Shown piece by piece: positions 12,302-21,922 of a stretch of 64,000 nucleotides of DNA. The notes below the pieces were generated by a model. The model did not search any database, was not told the origin of the DNA, and worked only from the letters and a program-made list of their open reading frames with translations. The stretch is taken from NCBI RefSeq assembly GCF_001659605.2, contig NC_035169.2:6784610-6848609 (forward strand). The letters are read 5' to 3'. Origin of the DNA: Manihot esculenta (Eukaryota; Streptophyta; Magnoliopsida; Malpighiales; Euphorbiaceae). The stretch's first letter is position 1, and each line of letters begins with the position of its first letter. Position numbers and translations under genes: made by a program.

Positions 12302-14640
12302 TGGAAATCGTTTAGGTTTAATTTTCTTCCATTTTCCTGGAAAATATGCTTGATCTCTTTCAGACCTTTTTTTCCTTTTTATTTTATCTTTTGGGGGATT
12401 GATTAAATTAGATAATTTAACTGATGAATTCTTGCTATATGTTCTTATTTGTTTGCCCATCTTTAATTTTCACTCCTCTGCTGCATGTAAATACTGATGG
12501 AAAAACAAAAAGAAAAAGAAAAAAAAAAGGAACTTATTGCTTGTTTTTCTTTCAGAGAAAGTGTCTGCTTAAGAAAACTGAAATTATTTTCATTCTTTTT
12601 CCTCCATTTTCTATGTTTGATTCTAGAGAAAATTAATTGGTTTGTTTCATTTGGAAGCAGTGGGAGTAGCCATTGTCTTTTATCTCTATGTGGGCCTCTC
12701 TCTCTTTCTTTCTGCAGGCATGAGATGAACATATTGGTTTGGCAGACCAAACATGAACGTGCAGAACTCAACATATTATTTTCATATATAAATTACTTTT
12801 CTTGCAAGCATTATTTTATTTAAAGAAAATATTAAATTTATTTTAGTCTTAGCAAATGCTTCATGCTTATCCTTTTCTTTTCTTTTACTTTATATTAACA
12901 GGTTTTACTACATCACCATAAATAAGATTATCCAAAGTTTTAGGAGAACATTGAATTTCAAATGCCCACTGCCCAAAGCATATATATCTCTTAATAATTA
13001 GTTTTTTTTTTTTTAATTAATGGAGAGAAAATAAAAAAAATATTAATGTTTAAATACCCAATTAACTTTTTTTAAATAAAAAGCAAGATGATTAAATTGT
13101 TAAACCTGAAAATTATCAAAATTTAACTAAATGAACTAATTAACTTTCAGTATTTAGTGTTGTCTAGCCCACTAGATGAGTTTGTAACGCAATATTAAAG
13201 ATATTTTAAACTTTTTTATAATATTTAACAGTAAAATTAAAATAAAAAATTAATCAGTAGATTTCATAAATATTTTAATATATTTTTTAAAATTTAAGAA
13301 TTAACTAGTGAATTTTTCTATATTACAAAGATTAAATAATAATTTTTTTAAATTTATAATACAATCGAGTGTAATACGTAGTATTATCTTTTTTTATTTT
13401 ATTTTATTATCAATTTGATAATAAAGTTAATTTATATTTAATAATTTTTTTTATTTTAAAAAATTTAGTAAGTTACAATTTTAAATTAATGATTCAATTG
13501 ATTAATCTCAAAAAATAAATGGCCATAAATATGTATTTAACCTATAAAATTTTGAAGGTGAAACTTTTCATTTGTTGCTTATCAAATAAAATTAAAAACT
13601 AATACCCATTTTTAGTCTCTCCCCTATTATACCAAAATAAATAAAGTAGATAAATAAATGTTCTTAGGATATATTTAAAAATAAAAAAATAAAAAAACTA
13701 GTCATTTTCTTTGAAGTCACAGTCTGTCATTGTTGAAACTGAAAGTGCATGCATATATATTATCTCAAATATATTTACATCAACATGATGTCCACTAGCT
13801 TTTTATTTCTTCATTTTTAGTAACGTTAATCTTCAGAAAATAATTTATATTTAAAAATTATATTTTATAAAAAATATTTTTTAATAAAATAATTTTTTTA
13901 TAATTAAAAAATATTTTTTATTGATTAAATTTTCTAAATTTTCAAATATCAAAAAATATAAAAATTATTTTTTAAAAAATATTTTTTATAAAACAAATGA
14001 AACTTAAATCAGGTTCGCTGCATCCAAACAAAATCTTTATGATAATCTCAATACAGCCAATGGGTGATCTTGATTTTTGAGACTTTATTAGATGTGAAAC
14101 CTTAACAAAATGAGGCAACTTTCCTTTATTTTATTTCATAAAAATAGTTTCCCTTTAGAAAGAGCTTTCATGGAGTATAAAATAAATAAATAATTTACTT
14201 AAATATATTAATAATTTTTATTTAAAAAATTACTATTTAATCCTCCAAATTTAATGAAACTCACTAGTTAATCTCTCCATTAATTTTAATCGTTATATAT
14301 CGAAAAAAGTCTAAAATGAAAAATTAATTAGTTTAATTTTTATAAAATTAAAGGACCAATTAATAAATTTTATTCATATTATAGAGACTAAATAGTAAAA
14401 AAACTTAATGTTTAAAGTTAAAAAAATTGATTAATAAATTACTTTAATAAATTTTTTTAAATTAATAGATTAACTGATGAGTTTTAATGAATAATTAAAT
14501 AGTTATTTTTTTTATTTATAAGAGATTTTATGGAAAATATATATTTTTATACAACTTTCAACGCAAATTTTTCTATGTGATTCCTTTGTTACTCGATGAT
14601 CTCGCCTTTTCCTTTCTTTAAACCTAACTTCTTATTTCCC
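12302..14640. other. VQ 3' flank and AT-rich intergenic DNA with foldback repeats
   Basis: The first few hundred bases are presumably 3' UTR and flank of the VQ gene. ORFs here are driven by A-rich and CT-rich low complexity (for example 12497-12540 and 12690-12720) and show no protein family. Two degenerate foldback repeats (about 13190-13345 and 14225-14405) and a related AT family copy (13840-14000) account for part of the remainder. Confidence 0.5.
14225..14405. repeat. AT-rich foldback repeat (dispersed family, copy B)
   Basis: The left arm begins TTACTATTTAATCC and the right arm ends AGAGACTAAATAGTAA, its approximate reverse complement. The unit recurs at about 13190-13345, 25140-25430, 35515-35830, 41258-41660, 45590-45840 and 63590-64000. 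No coding capacity is seen. The structure fits an old MITE family. Confidence 0.6.
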
Positions 14641-14647
14641 CTTTTTC

Positions 14648-15328
14648 ATGAAAGACAATCTGCGTCAATTGACTATCGATGAAGAAGAAAACGTTGTTGT
14701 TCTTATTAAGAGCTCCAGAGATATTTCAATCGTCACTTATAATTTCTGGGAATGTTTCTCACATACAATCCAATCAATTTTTAGAATATGCAGACATCTT
14801 TTACATATTTATGGCGGCAATTCTTGGACAGTTATTGTATTGAAAGATTTGGTTTCTAGTTACAAGTCGAATATTTTATTTTTGATGGAAACAAAAATTT
14901 TTAGTTCTCGTATAGAATTTTTTTGTAATTTTTTATATTTTGATTGTTGCTTCTCAGTCAATAGATAAGGAATGAGAGGAGACATTTCGTTAATGTGGAA
15001 GAGTCATGGGTCTGTTTTTGTGGTTGACTTTTTTTCAAATTTTATTGATTCGGTTGTTTCGGAAGGTAATATTCAATGGAGGTTTACTAGTTATTATGGG
15101 TTTCCAGAATTGAAAAGACAACGTCAGTTTGGAATCTTATTTGAGATTTATTTCGTACAAACTCTCTTTCATAATTTTGTTTGGAAGATTTTAATGATTT
15201 ATGTTCGAGAGATGTGAAAGGAGGAGTATTTTTACTAAATTATCTTATGCAGGGTTTAGACAGACATTTGATGAGTATTTTTGTCAAATTATTTTATACA
15301 AGGATTTGATTTTGAATGATTGTAAATC
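14648..15328 (+). pseudogene. LINE fragment, 5' side: ORF1 start joined to endonuclease, then to RNase H
   Basis: Three LINE (L1-type) pieces follow one another. Codons from 14648 resemble a plant LINE ORF1 leader (LTIDEEENVVVLIKSSRDI) and then lose frame. From about 14805 the reading passes into an APE-type endonuclease start (NSWTVIVLKDLVSSYKSNIL, then FLMETKI with the catalytic-region ETK), interrupted by a stop near 14966 and continuing from 14972 (WRFTSYYGFPE). After about 15230 a further frame carries NYLMQGFRQTFDE. From about 15300 it resembles an RNase H segment (NDCKSL). ORF1 to endonuclease and endonuclease to RNase H are each joined by deletion, so the reverse transcriptase is absent. 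The copy is cut at 15333 by the gypsy element and resumes at 24339. Confidence 0.75.
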
Positions 15329-15333
15329 GTTGT

Positions 15334-17744
15334 TGTAATACCCGGCAGATTCAGACATCGGAATTTCTACCGTCCGGTGGAAGTCGAGGATGTCAGAGGT
15401 TTCTAGACGGGTAAGAGAAGGTTTTCTCCATTCTTTGTAAGTATTTTAACGGTTTAGACTGAAACATGAGTGAGTTGTGAAGAGAACAGGCATTGGGGAC
15501 AAAGGATAGGTTCGGCTGCCGAAGGTAAGTTCGGCCGCCGAAAGTGCCCAATGTTCGGCCCCCGAAGGTTATGTTCGGCCCCCGAACGTTGCATGGTTTT
15601 GCATGCAGTTTCGGCAGCCGAAGCTGAGTTGGCCAGCCAATGTGTGGGCACTCCTTAGTCTTTGATTTGGGACAGATGTTACCTCCAAATCGTCCCAGAG
15701 GTTATGCCACGTCTCCCATGACTCATCTATAAGTTTTTCATCACTCATGCATAGGTTTGAGGGTGGTAAAGTGTTTAGAACGTTGTGAACCAAAAGAAGA
15801 GAGTTTTGGTGTTTTGGTGAAGGAAAAGAGGTGTTGGTGCATAGCTTGGTGTTCAGGGTGTCCAGCTTCTGATTTCAGGAGGTAAGGGAAGTCTGTATAC
15901 TTGTTTTAATAAGGCTAAGGGTAGAGTTATGGTTATAGGTTTAGTTGTGATGTTTTAATGGTTTATGCATGATTATGTGTTATGTGTGTTGATTGTTGGG
16001 GTTGATAGGTAGGTTTGGACCCCTTGGAGCATATACTTGGGTATATGTAAGTTGAGGTTTGGAGTTATGCATGGTTAGCGAGGAGGAAAAGATGGAGGAG
16101 CTAGGTTGCGGAAGAAGCTGAGTTCGTGAAGAACTCAGGTTCGGCAGCCGAAGAAGGAATTCGGCCGCCGAACCCCTTGCATGGTGGCTTAAGCTGCCAC
16201 AGCTTGCCCCGAGTGTTTTTGAGGTTCGGCTCTGTTTAGGGGATTCGGCCGCCGAAGGTGCCGCCGAAGGTTAGAGACTTTCGTCTCTGGAGTGAGTTGT
16301 AGCCCCCGAACCTTGCCCCCGAAAGTGGAGATTCGGCCGCCGAAGGTACTTGAGTTTCGGCTCTGGAGAGGACATTCGGCCGCCGAACCTGCCGCCGAAA
16401 GTGTTCTGTCCAGCCTTCCTTTGCTTGTTTTGCATGCATGTTTTGAAGTGTTCTAGAGGGGTTTTGGGGCAGTGTTTATCAGTTATAGCGAGTATGTTTT
16501 GGTGCCTCATTTGCGTCCTCCATTGTAGGATTGGACCCGAGGAACCGAAGAGTTTAGCAGTCGTAGCTGTCTCAGAGGTAAAGGTAGCCCAGAGGTAGCC
16601 AAGCAGAGGCTACAGGTGAGTGGAACTAACTGTACTATTTTACATTCAGAAATGACACGAATCTAGCATGATCCATGCATCATAAAATGCCATGTTATGT
16701 ATTAGGTTGTATTGCATTAGATTCCACGAATATGCTGCATTGCATAAGCTGATATTTGTGTGGATGAATGTTGGATGATCCTTAGCCCTTGATAGAGCAC
16801 AGATACAGAGTTGTGGCATGAGATAGCCATACCAGGTCGCCCCTGGTTAGTCCAGGTCGCTCCTGGTACTATGAGTGAGACAGCTGGGCTGTCATATCAG
16901 AGCTCAGAGCAGTCCAGGTGAGGCCTAATCGCCCCTGGCACAGTTGGACATGTTATGATATGAGTTACTTCAGAGAAGTCCAGGTGAGGCCTAATCGCCC
17001 CTGGCACAGTTGGACATACTATTATGTATGTAGAGGGCTATGGTGACAAGTTCATCCTTGAGATGATATGTTTGTGATGTGATGCATTTCATGAGAGCAT
17101 GTAATGAATGAACTGTTTTTATTGTTCCTCCTCACTGGGCTCTAGAGCTCATCCCACTCCCTTGACCCCAGTTTTGCAGGTTCTGAGATAGCGATGGGAA
17201 GTTAACGTCAGCAAGAGTACAGAGGACAGTTATGCGTGAATGTATGTTGTAATAAGATAGTGGACATGATGTAATTGAAAGATTAGTTGTAATGTAATAG
17301 AGAAATATGTACTGTCATATACTGGATAGACTTATGCTTTCCCTAGTGTCACTGCTATAGTGTGATGTATGATTCATCCCTTGTACACAATCCTGTTTTA
17401 CGTTTCTTGATGAGAAATGTGTGAGTTAGGCTTAATGTATGGCTTCGATGAGATACCAGTGGGATGTGTTACAGATTGTGTTAATCCCTGGACCACAGCA
17501 GATAGTAGTCCCTGGTACAGGCCCTGAGGGCCATTTCAGATTGACATATCTGAGTAGCAGCAGTTAAGCCTACAGAGTATTACAGGATTGTGAGTATTGT
17601 TTTGTCTTATGACTGGGATTTATCAGGTACACAGAGAGTATAGTTGGCTGACTACGGGTCCCGGCGGCCTTAAGCCGATCTGGATCCTAGTGCCAGTGAT
17701 GGTTCGGACCGTTACTGAGGGGTACCGGTTTCCGGGTCGTTACA
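15334..17744 (+). repeat. 5' LTR of the gypsy element
   Basis: 2411 bp from TGTAATACCCGG to GGGTCGTTACA. It contains many TTCGGC-N-GCCGAA palindromes in two clusters (15511-15625 and 16139-16400). It also has a direct repeat of about 40 bp containing GTGAGGCCTAATCGCCCCTG (around 16912-16950 and 16977-17016). Short ORFs across these GC-rich motifs (for example 15454-15651 and 16236-16439) are by-products of the palindromes and not genes. Confidence 0.95.
15511..16400. repeat. Clusters of GCCGCC/GGCGGC palindromes in the LTR
   Basis: Copies of TTCGGC(C/T/A)GCCGAA and the variant TTCGGCCCCCGAA recur at about 15511, 15530, 15554, 15575, 15609, 16140, 16160, 16246, 16332 and 16376, with additional half sites. 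Each full site is a 13-bp near-perfect palindrome containing a GCCGCC or GCCG core, similar to the GCC box recognised by AP2/ERF factors. The same set is present in the 3' LTR (22100-22990), and three sites occur in the related solo LTR (40031-40100). Confidence 0.85.
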
Positions 17745-17747
17745 GAT

Positions 17748-17759
17748 TGGTATCAGAGC
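17748..17759 (+). other. Primer binding site (initiator tRNA-Met)
   Basis: TGGTATCAGAGC begins 3 nt after the 5' LTR end. It is complementary to the 3' end of plant initiator methionyl tRNA and is the standard minus-strand primer site of many plant gypsy and copia elements. Confidence 0.95.
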
Positions 17760-18016
17760 ATAGGGCCTCAAGAGTACGGTGTGTTGGGATAGCCCACATC
17801 GGAAAGAGGTCGTGTCTTGTATAGGAGGGAAAGCACAATAAGTTAAGATCATGTCCACTAGGATAGGATGTGGAGTCCTGTCGTGCATGATGATGTGAAA
17901 TGCCATGATGAGCAACATGTGCTATGAATACGTTTGATCTGTGCTAAGGATTCATGTGTTCTCACATGGATCATGTGATGATATTTTTGTGTGCTGTTGT
18001 GCTTTACAGAGGCAGG

Positions 18017-19042
18017 ATGAGAGGAACTCGTCGATCTGGTAGATTGACTGGAGCTCCGCCGGAGGATGAGGACATGGATGCTCACCTCCCCGTTCTGCAA
18101 AGGGCAACATCAGATAGTGTAAGCAGAGAAGGTACATCAAGGGACCCTAGAAGGTCTGTTGAGGAGAGTAGAAGGGGAGTTGTCCAGAGTGGTATGTCAG
18201 GGCTTATGAGAGAAAGAGAGGAGGATGACCAGAGTAGAGAGGGCGGCTTTGGTATGAGCGGATTAGGAGGAGATATGGGTGAGTCCCAAGGAGGCACTCA
18301 GGCCTCGAGATTTGTTCCACCTCAGTATCCACCTTACCAGTGGGGGGCTGAGTACCCGATGAAAGATACAGCAGAGTTTCCTAGGTATCACCCATATCCT
18401 ACCTTTATGCCCTATCCTCCCTTTTATCCGCCATATCCACCATCATATCCACAGTATACCATGTGTCCACCCTTCTTTTGTTACCCAAGGTTAGTAAACC
18501 CTAACCCAGGGCAAGTTACACCTCCTCCACCACCAGTAGAACCAGTAGCCCCAGTCATCCAAACACCTAAGCTTAGTTCACCTGGAGAAAGTATGGTGCA
18601 GCTGACAGATTATTTGAGGTTAGATGTTCCCCAGTTTGAGACTGGTGATGACCCTGTTGAGTATCTTAGACTGGTTAAGATGATAACTGATGAGTTGGGA
18701 GCCAGTGAGAGTAGAGCCATTCAGATGGCAGGGGTCACATTGAAATGTGAAAAGGCAAGGGAATGGTTCAACCAGTATGTGAACCCGAGGTTAGAAAGCT
18801 TAGCCTGGGAGCAGTTTGCTCATGAGTTTGTAGGAGGGGTTATCAATAGGTCAAGGGCGAGTTCCCATGATATAGTAGATATGGCACAGAAGAGAGAAGC
18901 TAGTGCCAAACGTGCAGGGACAAGTGATGTGAAGCTCTCCCCTCTGCATGAGGCTAATACAAAGAATAAGAAAGGAGGTAGAGGCCTCAGACGATCAAAG
19001 AAGAATAAGTTCTGGAAGCAGATAAGTCTGGTCTGGGACTAG
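18017..19042 (+). pseudogene. Gypsy Gag (capsid region), truncated by an in-frame stop
   Basis: Gag forms the cytoplasmic particle that packages element RNA. The start at 18017 (MRGTRRSGRL) is the likeliest, although the frame is open from 17954. The N-terminal third is charged and glycine-rich. A tyrosine/proline-rich segment follows (codons near 18310-18540, repeated PPYPP-like units). Then comes a retrotrans_gag-like block, with FETGDDPVEYLRLVKMITDE near 18635 and EWFNQYVNPRLESLAWEQFA near 18760. The frame ends at 19042, before the zinc knuckle, which continues in another frame. A working Gag would be expected to run on through the knuckle, so this copy is broken or depends on other copies. 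Confidence 0.8.
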
Positions 19043-19062
19043 GTGAGGGTTCGAGTTCTGGT

Positions 19063-19407
19063 TTGACTACCTCAAAATGTCCGAGGTACGGTAGGTCGCA
19101 CAAAGGAGTCTGTTTCGTAGGGACAACAGCATGTTTCAGGTGCGGACAAGAGGGGCACATAGCACGTGAGTGTTCCACCGCTACTTTGCTAACACAGTCC
19201 CAGCAAACAGTCTCAGACATAGTGGCTCAGCCAGAAGCTCTAGCCATGGCGCAGGACAGAGGCAGAAGGAGCGGGATCACTCCTTCTTCCACAGGTTCCC
19301 CAGGGGAAGATCCATCAGTGCCAGCACGGATCTTCGCTTTGACGCAGCAGGAGACTGACACATCGGACATGGCGGTGACAGGTACTTTTCACTTCCATAT
19401 GTTTTGA
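19063..19407 (+). pseudogene. Gag nucleocapsid (CCHC zinc knuckle), out of frame with the capsid part
   Basis: A nucleocapsid segment contains CFRCGQEGHIAREC, an intact C-x2-C-x4-H-x4-C zinc knuckle that binds element RNA. The preceding CPRYGRSHKGVC resembles the second cysteine cluster usual in chromovirus Gag, but with Y in place of a cysteine. It has no ATG near its start and lies in a different frame from the capsid ORF ending at 19042, so a stop or frameshift separates the two. Downstream codons lead into a protease-like region that has lost its frame. Confidence 0.75.
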
Positions 19408-21909
19408 TGTGTTTGTTCATAGCGACTTTGATGTTTCGCTTTCCTTAGGGCCGTGAGAGCCGTCGAGAGTATGGGTTTGATAACTTCTGGGATTAGAATG
19501 TCCTCTTTGGGTCAATAGACTCAAGTGTGATCCATCAGTGGCAGAATTAATCTGCCAGAGTGCGAGTTTTGAGTAGGTGCCTTCCAGCTGACCTTGTGGT
19601 TCTAGAGTGACTGGTTGATGTCATTCTAGGGGTGGATGGACTAGCTACTCATCGTACTACCTTCGATAGCGGAGGCAGATTAGTCAGGCTTAGACCAGGA
19701 TGGATGGATCACAGGTAATGTGTGAGGGGACAAAGTAGAGATGCCTAGAAGTTTGCTATCAGCCCTAGAGGCTCTTACGCTGTTTAGGAGAGGTTATCAA
19801 AGGTTTCTTGCTTGTGTCAGAAAACAGCATAGTTAGTCAGATTAGAAGGGGAACAGTTGTAGTGCCCACAGCCAGAGACAAGTTATCGATAGGACCCAGA
19901 CAAGTCATCAGGTGTACCACCCGCTAAACGAAGAGAGTGAGAACGAAGAATGGTAAGGAGAGTGCGAGAGATAGGAAAAGCCAAATGAGGAATAGCGAGA
20001 TAGTGAACCAGGAAAGATATTCGAGAGTGTTGCTATGAGATGCTATTTATCCAGGTATAGGGATAGGGAGAGTGATCTCTCATCTCCGAGTGCAGCCCTC
20101 AAAGATAAGAAATAAGTCAAAGAACAGAAAAGAATAAGAGTAAGAGAAAAGTAAGTGTCATAGATCAGAGTAACAAAACAAGAGAAAGAAAAGAGTAAGA
20201 CTAAGGGTAAGTTCAAGAGGAGCTTTCAGTTTACTCTGGGACTCGGTGCTAAATTGAGGCAGAGGAAAGGGTTAGCCTTTTCATTAGTATGTTCCCGAGA
20301 GAAGGTCCGTTACCTATAGTTCGGATCTTCATTCTGACTCCGTAGGAAACTATCACATCGAACACAGTGACGTCAGGGATGTTCACTTGTGGATGTTCGG
20401 ATGTGTATGCTTTGTTTTGAACCCGCGTGTTCCTACTTCCTTGTGACTTAGTGAGCTGTAACTCGAGTGGGTTGAATGACTTCTAGGCTTCGAGTATATT
20501 TCTCTGGGTTCGTGGACCCGAGTATGATCCATCTGAGGCAGAGTCAGTCAGTCAGAGCAGTTTAGCGGTTGGAGTGAGTAGAGACTATCCAGCTGACCTT
20601 ATGCTTCTGGAGTTGACTAGTTGATGTCATTCTAGGGCGGATTGGCTACTTACTCATTGTACTACTTGTGTCTGTGTCTGTAGAGACAAGGTAAGAGAGT
20701 TCAGAGGCTAAGATGGATCAGAGAGAGTCCTTGAAAGGGACAAAGTATAGGTGCCTAGAGATTTGATGTCAGCCCAATAGACTCAACGGTACACAGGAAA
20801 GGATATCAGAGGGTTCTAACTCTTGTGAGCGAGTTTAGGAGTCAGATCAGGGACTCAGCCTCAACGCCCATTGCTAGTGAGTTCTAGATGGTTGTCCCAG
20901 ACGAGCTGTCAGGTTTACCATTTGTCAGGGAGTCAGAGTGTGGAATAGAAGTGGTGTCTGGACGCGGAACCATTTCTTTCCTTCTACCCTACAGAATGGC
21001 ACCTGCAGAGAGAGCCTAGTCAGCATAGGATAGAGACGCTTGGTAGAGAAAGGTTATATCCGACCTTGTACCTCATCCTGGAATGGTCCAGTGTCAGTAT
21101 GAGAAACGAAGGATGAAACCTTGAAATTTTGTAACGACTGTGAGCAGTTGTACAAAATCACTACCAGGACAGGTGTTTCCATGTAACATGGATGAGCTAT
21201 AGGACCAGCTAGTAGAAGCTAGTGGTTTTCTAGAAGAGATCTGAGAGTTGGGAACTATATGTCGAAAGTTAGATCATAGTGAAGAGTCTAAACCCGTAAT
21301 AAGGGGTAAACCTGCTCAGCGACTCTGAGTATACCAGACAGTATCTACTGGGTAAGGCAACTGAGATGTGAGCTACCCTCAGTCAGAAGTCGCTTGTCAG
21401 TTAAGCCTATAGAACCAGCTAAGCTAGAGAGCTAGCGAGCGCTCTACAGATAGTTCAGTGTAGGTCAAAGGGAGAGAAGAAGAAAAGCGGGCAAGGATCA
21501 GAGTGCGCAGCAAAAGCGTAGAATAGTTTAGAAACAAACAGAGAAGCATGCCCAGTAGCTACTCAGTGTAGTAGTAGCTAGAGAACATGGCATGAAGGCC
21601 AAGATCAGGGCATGTCTATTCCCTTGTGTTGTGAGTCATTGCTCCTCTGACCGGAGTGAGTACAAGGAAACTAGCATAGTGAGAAAGCTAAGAAGAGCCA
21701 AAGAGAAACAGAAAAGGTAGCAGTCCCTATAGAGGAAGGACACAGATGACGCAGATAAGAATCCACAGAGTCAGACAATATGGCTAACCCGGGAGTATGT
21801 ACTCCAGTGGTATCTGTGTCGCTTCTGAGAGGAAGGTGGTAGGCTTTCCTTATTTACTTGTGTGTATATGAGTTTGTTTGTTTTTAACATTCGAGGGCGA
21901 ATGTTCTTT
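19408..21909 (+). pseudogene. Decayed and partly duplicated gypsy pol region
   Basis: No long ORF remains. Short matches survive in shifting frames. A protease-end signature (DVILG-x-D-x-LA) appears near 19616-19660 and again near 20622-20660. A reverse-transcriptase entry segment (VVPDELSGLP..., then YRMAPAE) lies near 20890-21010, and an RT block resembling GYIRPCTSSWNGPV near 21050-21085. Matching landmarks at 19310/20303, 19531/20534, 19616/20622 and 19866/20866 show a diverged tandem duplication with an offset of about 1.0 kb. The catalytic RT core, RNase H and integrase are not recognisable. The extreme 3' part (21880-21922) keeps the usual pol-end and PPT arrangement. Confidence 0.7.
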
Positions 21910-21922
21910 AAGGGGGGAAGAA
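21910..21922 (+). other. Polypurine tract
   Basis: AAGGGGGGAAGAA abuts the 3' LTR and would prime plus-strand synthesis. It is intact, consistent with a copy that could be reverse-transcribed in trans. Confidence 0.9.

Noticed and set aside
12463..12823. ORFs of 103-108 codons on both strands after the VQ gene
   Set aside because: They are driven by poly-A/AAAAAG and CT runs. The residues are mostly K, E, F and S without any domain.
15454..16598. Several ORFs of 60-82 codons in the LTRs (repeated at 22043-23187)
   Set aside because: They follow the GC-rich palindromes, are present in the same form in both LTRs, show no protein family and lie within LTR sequence.
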